From Paenibacillaceae bacterium (GTDB taxonomy: Bacteria; Bacillota; Bacilli; Paenibacillales; NBRC-103111), in contig JAQSYI010000019.1 of assembly GCA_029256185.1 (NCBI GenBank), positions 57,699 through 121,698 on the forward strand: 64,000 nucleotides of DNA. Direction: 5' to 3'. Positions 6,885 through 14,745 of this stretch are shown in pieces. Below the pieces are notes generated by a model. The model did not search any database, was not told the DNA's origin, and saw only the letters and a program-made list of their open reading frames with translations. Each line of letters starts with the position of its first letter. The first letter of the stretch is position 1. The position numbers and the translations under genes are program-made.

Positions 6885-7403
6885 ATGAAACTCGCTGCGC
6901 GGTTGGCTGCGGCACTGGTCTTGTCCGTGGCCCTGGCATGGGGATTGTCGTGGCTGACGGACAACCGCACCAAAGACGCCAGTCCCGTCTTTCAACCGGA
7001 CAAGGCAAGGGCGCTGTCGGAAATGAATATGGTGGATGCGCTGGCCGCTCTGCCGCTTGAGCTGGATATTGCCAAGGCATCTTACGGAAAGTCGGTTATG
7101 ACTGTAGATCTTTTTTGGCCTACGGGTCTGAGCGGCGAACGTTTGGTCTATCATGATTTGTATGAGCTGTCCCATTTTGCATGGAGCTCCACGACTAATG
7201 TGGAGCGGGTGGTGATCCGAGTCATGCTTTCAGACGCAACGGACAGGAGGAACAGGGAGCTTCTGGTGGCCATGGAAGCCAAACGGACCCAAGAGGACGG
7301 GGCAATAGACGCCCGGCCGGGTGCTTCTGCGGCGGAGCTCCGAACCTATCTGGAGAGCCGCTACCACTTCAGCTATACGCCCAAGTGGAAACAAAAATTT
7401 TGA
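6885..7403 (+). CDS. Membrane-anchored protein of unknown function
   Basis: I do not recognise this 172-residue protein. Residues about 5-24 form one hydrophobic segment after MKLAAR, so it is either secreted or held in the membrane by its N-terminus with the rest outside. The exported part is acidic and basic in alternation, contains one FWPTGLSGE stretch and ends in a lysine-rich tail (YTPKWKQKF). The ATG is 8 nt after AAGGGGGAAG. It sits between mtrB and the quinone cluster but has its own terminator upstream and the hepS promoter downstream, so it is probably a separate unit. Confidence 0.65.
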   Translation: MKLAARLAAALVLSVALAWGLSWLTDNRTKDASPVFQPDKARALSEMNMVDALAALPLELDIAKASYGKSVMTVDLFWPTGLSGERLVYHDLYELSHFAWSSTTNVERVVIRVMLSDATDRRNRELLVAMEAKRTQEDGAIDARPGASAAELRTYLESRYHFSYTPKWKQKF

Positions 7404-7454
7404 TTTCATATTTGTCCAAAAATTTCACAAAATCGTGCGGCATAAGACAGGTTA

Positions 7455-7463
7455 TGCTATAAT
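7455..7463 (+). promoter_or_regulatory. Extended -10 promoter element of the quinone cluster
   Basis: TGCTATAAT is a perfect TG-extended -10 hexamer, 52 nt before hepS. I see no good -35 at 17 nt, which is acceptable for extended -10 promoters. Confidence 0.5.
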
Positions 7464-7514
7464 TAAGTGCTGTAGGTTTGAGAGTAATTTTCACTCATGT
7501 TCGGAGGCAATCGG

Positions 7515-8378
7515 ATGAATCCTTTCCACATACCGGAACTGGCAAAGCGTTATACGCAATACGATATGATTAAGATCCATACGGTGCTGCCTGAGTTTCC
7601 GGCATCCCGAACACGTCTTCTGTGTGCTTTTTTGCATGATCCGGCAGATGATGGCGCCCACAAGGAGCTGTACGCTCTCGCCACTTCCCTGGTTCAGATG
7701 GGAATTGATACGCATGAGATGGTGTCCGTCTCCAATGCAGTGAAAGAAAAGAAGGCGGTCCGCTCCCGCCAGATGAAGGTTTTGGCAGGAGATTACTTCA
7801 GTTCGGGTTTCTATCAGATTCTGTCCCAGGCAGGACAGATTGAGATGGTCCGGCAGTTGTCTGCTGCCATCTGTGAGGTCAACCGCCTGAAGATGAGCTT
7901 GTATACCCGGATGAAGCAGTTGAAGCTGTCCGCCGAGGATTATATCCAGCAGACCGTCCATATCCGCACACAAATGTTCATGCATTTCGGCCAATTGATG
8001 AAAGGCGCCAAGCATAAGCTCTGGCCCGATGTTCTTACGGGAGTCGCCCGTTGTGAGGTGCTCGCCGGAGAGATCGGCCGTTGTGATGATCTTGTCACCT
8101 TCCCCGGGAGCTGGGGCTTCTGGCATATTATGCAGAATGGCACCGGCGAAGAGCGGAGGCATTTGGGATCAGATATTCATGATGAAGAGAAGCTGCGTCC
8201 CATACTGGAGAAATATGATATTAAGGGTAAGCTGTATGCCATGCTGGAGGAGCAGGTTCAATACGTGTACGGTAAAGCCAAGCAGTCGAACTCAGAGAAT
8301 TTGATGCAGGAGATGATTCAAATCGGAGAGCCCTTTCTCCGGTTGGTTCGGACACCTAAGGTGCTGGAGGAGCGATGA
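7515..8378 (+). CDS. hepS: Heptaprenyl diphosphate synthase component I
   Basis: HepS is the small regulatory subunit of the two-protein synthase that makes the C35 side chain of menaquinone-7. The 287-residue protein starts MNPFHIPELAKRY, is largely helical and lacks DDxxD motifs, as expected for this subunit. The ATG lies 7 nt after GGAGG. It leads a cluster with menG, quinone-pathway genes and the catalytic subunit hepT (11450-12424). In B. subtilis hepS, menG and hepT are contiguous; here three further genes are placed between menG and hepT. Confidence 0.88.
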   Translation: MNPFHIPELAKRYTQYDMIKIHTVLPEFPASRTRLLCAFLHDPADDGAHKELYALATSLVQMGIDTHEMVSVSNAVKEKKAVRSRQMKVLAGDYFSSGFYQILSQAGQIEMVRQLSAAICEVNRLKMSLYTRMKQLKLSAEDYIQQTVHIRTQMFMHFGQLMKGAKHKLWPDVLTGVARCEVLAGEIGRCDDLVTFPGSWGFWHIMQNGTGEERRHLGSDIHDEEKLRPILEKYDIKGKLYAMLEEQVQYVYGKAKQSNSENLMQEMIQIGEPFLRLVRTPKVLEER

Positions 8379-8385
8379 CTGCAGG

Positions 8386-9129
8386 ATGAACAAGGCCAAA
8401 ACGAAGGAACAATTCGTGCATGAGGTATTCGAAAGCATAGCCCCCAAATATGATTTGATGAATGATGTGCTAAGCTTCCGGCGGCATAAGGCGTGGCGCA
8501 AATTCACAATGGCCAAGCTGGGGGTGAAGCCGGGAGAGACGGCAATTGATCTATGCTGCGGCACCTGTGACTGGACCATCAGTTTGGCAAAGGAAAGTAA
8601 GACGGGGGGCATTGTCGGTCTGGATTTCAGCCGCAGCATGCTGGATTACGGGGAACGGAAAGTCCGGTCTCTGGGATTGGACAGCCAGGTTTCGCTTGTA
8701 CAGGGGAATGCGATGAGCCTTCCTTATGACGATAATACGTTTGATTATGCCACCATTGGTTTTGCTCTCCGCAATGTTCCCGATCTGGTGCAGGTCATTA
8801 AAGAAATGCAGCGGGTGGTCAAGCCGGGAGGCACCGTGGTTTCGCTGGAATTGTCCAAACCCACGTGGCAGCCGTTCAAATCCATCTATTATTTTTACTT
8901 CCAAAAGGTTCTTCCCCTTCTGGGCAAGCTGATTGCCAAGAAGTACGAGCAGTACCGGTGGCTTCCCGAATCTCTGGTTCATTTTCCCGATCACCGGGAA
9001 CTGGCCGGGATATTCCGGGAGACGGGATTAACGGATGTAGAGGTTTATCCGTTAACGGGCGGCATCGCGGCGCTTCACATGGGCTTCAAACCGAAGCTGG
9101 TGGAAGGAGGTTTGCGGGATGCTGAATAA
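8386..9129 (+). CDS. menG: Demethylmenaquinone methyltransferase
   Basis: This SAM-dependent enzyme (UbiE/MenG family) methylates demethylmenaquinone in the last step of menaquinone synthesis. The 247-residue protein has the SAM-binding region TAIDLCCGTCDWT, the segment IVGLDFSRSMLDYG, and the family motif YDNTFDYATIGFALRNVPD. The usual motif I glycines read DLCCGTCDW. It starts 8 nt after hepS ends and its own end overlaps the next gene by 11 nt, so the genes are translationally coupled. Confidence 0.93.
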   Translation: MNKAKTKEQFVHEVFESIAPKYDLMNDVLSFRRHKAWRKFTMAKLGVKPGETAIDLCCGTCDWTISLAKESKTGGIVGLDFSRSMLDYGERKVRSLGLDSQVSLVQGNAMSLPYDDNTFDYATIGFALRNVPDLVQVIKEMQRVVKPGGTVVSLELSKPTWQPFKSIYYFYFQKVLPLLGKLIAKKYEQYRWLPESLVHFPDHRELAGIFRETGLTDVEVYPLTGGIAALHMGFKPKLVEGGLRDAE

Positions 9130-9985
9130 GGTCAGAATATTTATGGAGATGATCAAGTTCGAGCATACGGTCTTCGCCCTCCCCTTTGCATTCATGGGAG
9201 CGTTGCTCGGCTCTGTCGTAGTATCCGGTCAACTGCCTTCCTGGGCGGAGATCGGTTGGGTCACACTGGCGATGGTCGGGGCAAGAACGGCGGCGATGAG
9301 CTTGAACCGGGTGATTGACCGGGCCATTGACGCGAAGAATCCCCGAACGAAGAACCGGGCCATTCCCTCGGGATTGATCAGCTCCGCTGAAGTATATATT
9401 TTCATTGCGCTGTCATTCATTTTGCTCTTCTGGGCTGCGTCCCAACTGAACATCCTGTCTATGGAACTGTTGCCGATTGCTGTTTTTTTCCTGGTCTTCT
9501 ACTCTTATACCAAGCGTTTCACTTGGCTGTGCCATGTTTTTCTCGGTTTGACCATCGCCTTGGCGCCTCTGGGCGGTTGGGTTGCCGTTACAGGCAAAAT
9601 TGACTTTGTTGCTATCATCTTTTATCTTACAGTAGCATGTTGGACATGCGGGTTTGACATTATCTACGCCTGTCAGGATATGGAGTATGACCGTAAGGAA
9701 GGCCTTCATTCCATTCCCAGCCGGTTTGGCATTGCCAAGGCCTTGCGGATTTCCAGAGCATTTCATATTTTAACGGCTGTGGGCTTCGCTTCCCTTTTTA
9801 TCATGACGGAGCTGAGTTGGTGGTACTTTGCCGGGCTGCTGATTGCTTACGCCATTCTTTATTATGAGCACCGTCTTGTAAAGCCTGACGATCTCAGCAA
9901 GCTCCAGACGGCGTTCTTTACAATGAATGGAGTTTTAAGTATTATTGTGTTTACTTTTACATTATTTGATCTGGTGGTGCGTTAA
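9119..9985 (+). CDS. mqnP: UbiA-family polyprenyltransferase, probable MqnP
   Basis: An integral membrane prenyltransferase of 288 residues with about eight hydrophobic segments. The two aspartate-rich motifs of the UbiA family are visible: NRVIDRAIDAKNPRTKNR (about residues 62-79) and DMEYDRKEGLHS (near 190). The neighbouring UbiX and MqnA genes point to the futalosine route, where MqnP prenylates 1,4-dihydroxy-6-naphthoate. A 4-hydroxybenzoate role is unlikely in a menaquinone-only Firmicute. It overlaps menG by 11 nt. Confidence 0.82.
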   Translation: MLNKVRIFMEMIKFEHTVFALPFAFMGALLGSVVVSGQLPSWAEIGWVTLAMVGARTAAMSLNRVIDRAIDAKNPRTKNRAIPSGLISSAEVYIFIALSFILLFWAASQLNILSMELLPIAVFFLVFYSYTKRFTWLCHVFLGLTIALAPLGGWVAVTGKIDFVAIIFYLTVACWTCGFDIIYACQDMEYDRKEGLHSIPSRFGIAKALRISRAFHILTAVGFASLFIMTELSWWYFAGLLIAYAILYYEHRLVKPDDLSKLQTAFFTMNGVLSIIVFTFTLFDLVVR

Positions 9986-9988
9986 CGG

Positions 9989-10630
9989 ATGCCGGTTCAT
10001 CAAGAGAGGCCGTGGATTGTCGGCATAACTGGAGCAAGCGGGGCGGTTTATGGCGTCAAGCTGTGCAGAGCCTTGCTCAAGTCGGCCAGGGATATCCATC
10101 TGGTCATTACGGAGGCAGGCTGGAGAGTGCTTCAAGATGAGCTGGACTGGAGGGGCGGCGATCGGGCCGCCCTGCTTCAAGCCCATCTGGGAGCAGGGAA
10201 CGGCCGGATTACATACCACAATGTGAAGGACATCGGAGCCTCTATCGCCAGCGGCTCTCACCGGACGGCAGGAATGGTTGTGGTTCCCTGTTCGATGGGA
10301 ACGTTGTCTGCAATAGCAAAAGGAGCCTCCGACAATTTGCTGGAACGTGCCGCAGACGTTATGCTTAAGGAAGGCAGACCGCTGCTGCTCGTTCCCAGGG
10401 AAACGCCTCTGCACGCCGTCCATCTGGAAAATATGCTCACTCTTGCCCGTATAGGAGCGAAGCTTGTGCCGGCAATGCCGGCTTTTTACCACAAGCCGTC
10501 CACACTGGATGAAGCCACTGATTTCCTGGTGGGAAAGGTGTTGGATTTGATGGATATCGAACATGACTTGTACAGAAGATGGGGTGAGCATTCACATGAG
10601 CGGTCATCCGATACGGATCGGCAGGATTAA
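9989..10630 (+). CDS. UbiX-family flavin prenyltransferase, probable MqnM
   Basis: UbiX proteins join dimethylallyl phosphate to FMN to make prenylated FMN, the cofactor of UbiD-type decarboxylases. Motifs are clear: GITGASGAVYGV near the N-terminus, the SIASGSH segment, VVPCSMGTLSAIAKG, and VPRETPLHAVH. The length (213) is usual. In the futalosine pathway the UbiX/UbiD pair acts after the prenyl step. No UbiD gene is in this window. It starts 3 nt after the prenyltransferase stop, and mqnA begins inside its end. Confidence 0.88.
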   Translation: MPVHQERPWIVGITGASGAVYGVKLCRALLKSARDIHLVITEAGWRVLQDELDWRGGDRAALLQAHLGAGNGRITYHNVKDIGASIASGSHRTAGMVVVPCSMGTLSAIAKGASDNLLERAADVMLKEGRPLLLVPRETPLHAVHLENMLTLARIGAKLVPAMPAFYHKPSTLDEATDFLVGKVLDLMDIEHDLYRRWGEHSHERSSDTDRQD

Positions 10631-11453
10631 TTATACGAATGTATGGCCAATATTTTATCATTTTCCAATTGAGCGCTTCCATAATCGGGTGGAGCTGGTG
10701 CAGCAGGTTCCCGCCCAGTTGAACCGGGCTATGGCGGATGGTACAGTAGCTATGGGGCCTATATCCAGTTTTGCCTATGGCGAGCATAGCGATGAATACG
10801 TACTGTTGCCCGATCTGTCGGTCAGCGCCTGGGGCAAGGTCAATTCCATCCTGCTGTTTCACCGCAGGCCTCTGCAGGAGATAGCAGACGGCAAGGTGGC
10901 TCTCGCCAATACTTCCGCCACATCCACCAACCTGCTCAAGATTATTCTGGAGCACTTCCATCACGGAAAGCCGCAATACACCTCCTGCGATCCTTGTCTG
11001 GAAGAAATGATGCGGGAAGCGGATGCCGCCTTGCTCATCGGGGATGATGCGATCAAAGCCGGGTGGACCGATCACGGGTATCAGGTTACGGATCTCGGGG
11101 AGGAATGGAACCGTTTAACCGGCCATTGGATGTCATTTGCAGTATGGGCAATCCGCGAGGATGAGATAGACAGGCATCCTGAACTGATCAAGGAGATTTA
11201 TGAATCCTTTGTGGAGAGCAAACGGAAAGGGCTTAGCGATCCCTCGGGCATGATTGGACAAGCGGTCGCTGCAATCGGCGGAACGCAAGCATACTGGAAG
11301 CAATATTTCGGGCAGCTGACCTATGACTTCGGACCGGCCCAGTGGGCGGGGCTGGCCCATTATTTCGGCCTGGCGGCTGAGCTGGGACTGCTCCGCAGCA
11401 GTCCGCGCATCCGGATATGGGGTGAAAATACGGTAACGCAGGTGAAGGAATGA
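10596..11453 (+). CDS. mqnA: Chorismate dehydratase MqnA
   Basis: MqnA dehydrates chorismate to 3-(1-carboxyvinyl)oxybenzoate, the entry step of the futalosine menaquinone pathway. The protein resembles a periplasmic-binding fold but has no signal peptide. Typical segments are IRIGRINYTNVWPIFY, MGPISSFAYGEHSDEY, NTSATSTNLLKI and LIGDDAI. The start at 10596 is chosen because GGGGTGA lies 8 nt upstream and the sequence before it is unlike the family. That gives 285 residues. It overlaps ubiX by 35 nt and hepT by 4 nt (ATGA). Confidence 0.88.
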   Translation: MSGHPIRIGRINYTNVWPIFYHFPIERFHNRVELVQQVPAQLNRAMADGTVAMGPISSFAYGEHSDEYVLLPDLSVSAWGKVNSILLFHRRPLQEIADGKVALANTSATSTNLLKIILEHFHHGKPQYTSCDPCLEEMMREADAALLIGDDAIKAGWTDHGYQVTDLGEEWNRLTGHWMSFAVWAIREDEIDRHPELIKEIYESFVESKRKGLSDPSGMIGQAVAAIGGTQAYWKQYFGQLTYDFGPAQWAGLAHYFGLAAELGLLRSSPRIRIWGENTVTQVKE

Positions 11454-12424
11454 AAATTGTTGATATTTACGCAAGACTTAAACGGGATTTGAACCAAATC
11501 GAGAAGGATTTGGAGGGCAACGTAAGAACGGACCATCTCCTGCTGAGTGAAACTTCCTTGCATCTGCTGAAGGCCGGGGGTAAGCGGCTCAGGCCGGTAT
11601 TTGTACTGCTGGCCGGTCAATTCGGCAGCTACGATATGGAGCGACTAAAGAAGATTGCGGTTCCTATGGAACTGATACATATGGCATCCTTGGTTCATGA
11701 TGACGTGATCGACGATGCCGAAACCAGAAGAGGACAGCTGACGGTGCGTTCCAAGTGGGACAACCGCATTGCCATGTATACGGGAGATTATATTTTCGCG
11801 AAGGCGCTGGGAGTTATCACTCAACTGTCCGATCCGCGGATTCACCAATCCATGTCCTCTGCCTTGGTGGAGATGAGCATTGGGGAGATGGAGCAAATCC
11901 GCTTCTTCTTCCAGGCGGGACAGCGGGTGAGGGACTATCTGCTGCGGATTAAGCGCAAAACGGCGCTGCTGATCGCCGTCAGCTGCCAGTTGGGTGCGAT
12001 GGCTGCGGGAGCAAGCGAAGGGATATGCCTCAGTCTGTTCCGTTACGGGTACTATGTAGGGATGGCGTTTCAGATCCGGGATGACGTACTGGATCTGTGC
12101 GGCACGGAAGAGCAGCTGGGCAAGCCTCCGGGAAGCGATATCAGGCAAGGGAACATCACTCTGCCCGTGATCTATGCGTTGACGGAGCCCGTGCTGAATG
12201 CAGAGCTGATGTCGGAGCTGGAACGGATTCAGGCTGCCGACGGGCAGACGGATGTAAGCCATTTCCTGGATATGGTCAGAAGCAGTGTGGGATTGAGCAG
12301 GGCGGAGGAATTGGCTGAGCGTTATATCAACAAAGCGATTGCAGCGCTTGATGTTCTGCCGGATATCCGGGCCAGGGATGATCTGGTGCGGATTGCCCAT
12401 TTTGTCGGCGACCGTTCTTACTGA
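11450..12424 (+). CDS. hepT: Heptaprenyl diphosphate synthase component II
   Basis: The catalytic subunit of heptaprenyl diphosphate synthase, which extends farnesyl diphosphate with four isopentenyl units. The 324-residue protein has GGKRLRP for pyrophosphate binding and both aspartate-rich motifs: HDDVIDDAETRRG (Asp84, 85, 88) and RDDVLD (Asp211, 212, 215). It works with HepS at the head of the same cluster. Translation is coupled to mqnA by an ATGA overlap. No T-tailed terminator is visible after it; instead an inverted repeat stands before ndk. Confidence 0.95.
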   Translation: MKIVDIYARLKRDLNQIEKDLEGNVRTDHLLLSETSLHLLKAGGKRLRPVFVLLAGQFGSYDMERLKKIAVPMELIHMASLVHDDVIDDAETRRGQLTVRSKWDNRIAMYTGDYIFAKALGVITQLSDPRIHQSMSSALVEMSIGEMEQIRFFFQAGQRVRDYLLRIKRKTALLIAVSCQLGAMAAGASEGICLSLFRYGYYVGMAFQIRDDVLDLCGTEEQLGKPPGSDIRQGNITLPVIYALTEPVLNAELMSELERIQAADGQTDVSHFLDMVRSSVGLSRAEELAERYINKAIAALDVLPDIRARDDLVRIAHFVGDRSY

Positions 12425-12470
12425 TTTACGAACGCTGCATAGGTCAACATAGAAGGGACAGCTTCACTTT

Positions 12471-12499
12471 GTCAGGTTATGATTCATAGATAATCTGAC
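12471..12499. repeat. Inverted repeat between hepT and ndk
   Basis: GTCAGGTTAT (12471-12480) pairs with ATAATCTGAC (12490-12499), 10 bp with one G-U, around a 9-nt loop. There is no T-run, so it is not a normal terminator. It could be an operator or a leader hairpin of ndk. Confidence 0.55.
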
Positions 12500-12593
12500 T
12501 GGTGCGTATAATGGTTCTGGGTTTGCAGTATGGTAGGATTTAGGTTACACTGGTTGTGACTTTCTTCATACATACGAATAGAGGTGATTCCAC

Positions 12594-13037
12594 ATGGAGA
12601 GAACGTTCCTGATGGTTAAGCCGGACGGTGTGCAACGCGGCTTGATCGGAGAAATTGTACAGCGCTTTGAGAAGAAAGGGTTTCAACTCATTGGAGCCAA
12701 GCTGTTGAGCGTCCCCAAGGAACAAGCGGAATACCACTACGCGGAGCATCTGGAAAAGCCATTTTACGGCGAGTTGGTCGATTTCATCACCTCCGGTCCT
12801 GTCTTTGCCATGGTTTGGCAGGGGGATGACATTATTCACCTCTCCCGCGCCATGATGGGCAAGACCAAAGCGGCAGACGCCCTTCCCGGGACCATCCGCG
12901 GCGATTTCTCTGTCCATACCGGCATGAACCTGATTCACGGTTCTGATTCGCCGGTCTCGGCTGACCGGGAGATCAACAATTTCTTCCGGCCGGAGGAGTT
13001 GGTTTATTACGACAAACCGATCAACCGGTGGGTTTAG
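12594..13037 (+). CDS. ndk: Nucleoside diphosphate kinase
   Basis: Ndk transfers the gamma phosphate of ATP to nucleoside diphosphates through a phospho-histidine. The 147-residue protein begins MERTFLMVKPDGVQRG, has the segment GPVFAMVWQGDDII, and the active-site motif HGSDSPVSADREINNFF with the catalytic histidine in LIHGSDS. The ATG is 6 nt after AGAGGTG. The order ndk-cheR-aroC matches B. subtilis. A terminator follows. Confidence 0.97.
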   Translation: MERTFLMVKPDGVQRGLIGEIVQRFEKKGFQLIGAKLLSVPKEQAEYHYAEHLEKPFYGELVDFITSGPVFAMVWQGDDIIHLSRAMMGKTKAADALPGTIRGDFSVHTGMNLIHGSDSPVSADREINNFFRPEELVYYDKPINRWV

Positions 13038-13072
13038 TGCCGTTCCTCGAATAACATGCATACGCCTTGCTG

Positions 13073-13100
13073 TCCCGGATTCCATGGAGTCCGGGATTTT
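13073..13100 (+). terminator. Intrinsic terminator of ndk
   Basis: TCCCGGA (13073-13079) pairs with TCCGGGA (13090-13096), then TTTTC. Confidence 0.78.
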
Positions 13101-13208
13101 CATTTGGCCCAAGCAGGAGAAAGGGGCAGGTCTATTGAATAATTGGGATAGAAATATTGCAGCTATGATTGTTTTCCAGATTGATCAGATACGGGAGGAA
13201 CATGGGGA

Positions 13209-13985
13209 ATGGAAGACAAGGATTTTGCCCTTTTCATCAAAAGAGTGAAGGATTACACGGCAATCGATCTGGCCCAATACAAGGAGGCGCAGATGAAGCG
13301 GCGTCTGACTACGTTGCGGCAGAAGAAAGGGTACGATACCTTTGCGGGATTTTTCGATGCGATGATGAAGGATAAGGCGATTTTTTACGAGTTTCTGGAC
13401 CGGATGACGATTAATGTGTCCGAGTTCTGGAGAAACCCCAACAGGTGGGAAGTGCTGGAGAAGCAATTTATCCCCCAGATGCTCAAAACCAGCAGGCGCC
13501 CGAAGATCTGGAGTGCTGCCTGCTCCACCGGAGAAGAGCCTTATACCCTTGCCATGATTGCTGCAGAGAAATCCGGTACGACAGATATTCAAATTATGGC
13601 TACGGACATTGACGACGGAGCGATAGAGAAGGCCAGGAAGGCCGTGTATCCCGATCGCTCCATTCGGGATGTGCCGGCCCATTATCTGAAGAAATATTTC
13701 CGGCAGGAGCAACTGACCTACTGCATTACAGACGATCTGAAGCGGATGATCAAGTTCCAAAAACAAAATTTGCTGGTGGATACCTTTGATGAAGGCTTCG
13801 ATCTGATTGTCTGCCGCAATGTGATGATTTATTTCACGGAGGAGGCCAAGCATCTCCTGTACCATAAATTTGCCAAGTCTCTAAAGCCGGGCGGTATTCT
13901 CTTTGTGGGCAGCACGGAGCAGATCTTCTCCCCCGGACAGTACAGCCTGGAGCCTGCAGATACATTCTTCTATCGAAAGAAGTAG
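13209..13985 (+). CDS. cheR: Chemotaxis protein methyltransferase CheR
   Basis: CheR uses SAM to methylate glutamates of chemoreceptors for adaptation. The 258-residue protein has the short N-terminal helical domain (YKEAQMKRRL), then the methyltransferase domain with WSAACSTGEEPYTLAM, IMATDIDDGAIEKAR and LIVCRNVMIYF. It has no tetratricopeptide tail. The ATG lies a little downstream of GGGAGGAACATGGG. Its place between ndk and aroC is the known Bacillus position; no other chemotaxis gene is nearby. Confidence 0.95.
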   Translation: MEDKDFALFIKRVKDYTAIDLAQYKEAQMKRRLTTLRQKKGYDTFAGFFDAMMKDKAIFYEFLDRMTINVSEFWRNPNRWEVLEKQFIPQMLKTSRRPKIWSAACSTGEEPYTLAMIAAEKSGTTDIQIMATDIDDGAIEKARKAVYPDRSIRDVPAHYLKKYFRQEQLTYCITDDLKRMIKFQKQNLLVDTFDEGFDLIVCRNVMIYFTEEAKHLLYHKFAKSLKPGGILFVGSTEQIFSPGQYSLEPADTFFYRKK

Positions 13986-14209
13986 CGGCGGAAGTATAAG
14001 CGTTTCCAACATTTCCTATACTAGAATTATACCGCTATGCCGCCGTTTGCTTAAGCATCATCAGATGATGAAATACCGAGGAAGGGACCTCAAATTGGCT
14101 TGCCGGTTTCGAGGCTTCCAAAACATCATCCTACCTGCGGCATGGAGCACGTTAGTTCAGGATAGTGAGTTGGAAGCGCCGACGCCAATAGACACAGGGG
14201 GTTCTTTCG

Positions 14210-14407
14210 ATGGACAAGAGAAAGGTGATAACGGCGTACCGCCGGGGGTTTATCACGCTGCAGGAATGCTCGCAGATACTGGGCATCGATTCACCGCAGA
14301 TCATGGGCATGATGGAGGAGCCGGGCTGGCAGGAGCCGTTCCGGTTGAAGAAGGAGCTCATGGCTGTTCCGCCGCTTACCATTGTACCGGGTGATAACGG
14401 GCAATAG
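14210..14407 (+). CDS. 65-residue protein of unknown function
   Basis: I do not recognise this protein. It reads MDKRKVITAYRRGFITLQEC and then a predicted helix-turn-helix-like stretch (SQILGIDSPQIMGMM), followed by a short polar tail. Behind AGGGGG at a good distance from the ATG, and ahead of a perfect terminator, it looks like a real small gene. A DNA-binding or anti-factor role is possible but only a guess. The 220 nt between cheR and this gene hold nothing else I can support. Confidence 0.55.
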   Translation: MDKRKVITAYRRGFITLQECSQILGIDSPQIMGMMEEPGWQEPFRLKKELMAVPPLTIVPGDNGQ

Positions 14408-14432
14408 CGGACAAATGACCAAACCAGATTCC

Positions 14433-14485
14433 GGTCCCCGGCGAGCCTGCTGTTACAGCGGTGTTCGCCGGGGACCTCGGTTTTT
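14433..14485 (+). terminator. Intrinsic terminator after the 65-residue gene
   Basis: GGTCCCCGGCGA (14433-14444) pairs with TCGCCGGGGACC (14465-14476), followed shortly by TTTTT. Confidence 0.85.
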
Positions 14486-14621
14486 GGGGGCCACGCGGCG
14501 GGGCGGAATAGAGGTCGGCGTCACTTTGAGGGTTATTACCCGGGGACTCCTCCAAATGGTAACCGGAGTTACTTCGAAGACTGCGTCACTTTTGTGCTTA
14601 TCCGGGGTATGTTTTTTGTTG

Positions 14622-14651
14622 TTGTCAAAAGGCTGGTTTTTATACTATAAT
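14622..14651 (+). promoter_or_regulatory. Sigma-A promoter of the aro operon
   Basis: TTGTCA (14622-14627), 18-nt spacer, perfect TATAAT (14646-14651), 95 nt before aroC. Confidence 0.65.
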
Positions 14652-14745
14652 AAGGGCCATATATTAGTGCATAAAAGCGTTAAAGTAATTCGAGATTTCA
14701 TTTATTGATTTAAAGCGATAGAGCGAAAAAGAGGAGAGTCGGCTC

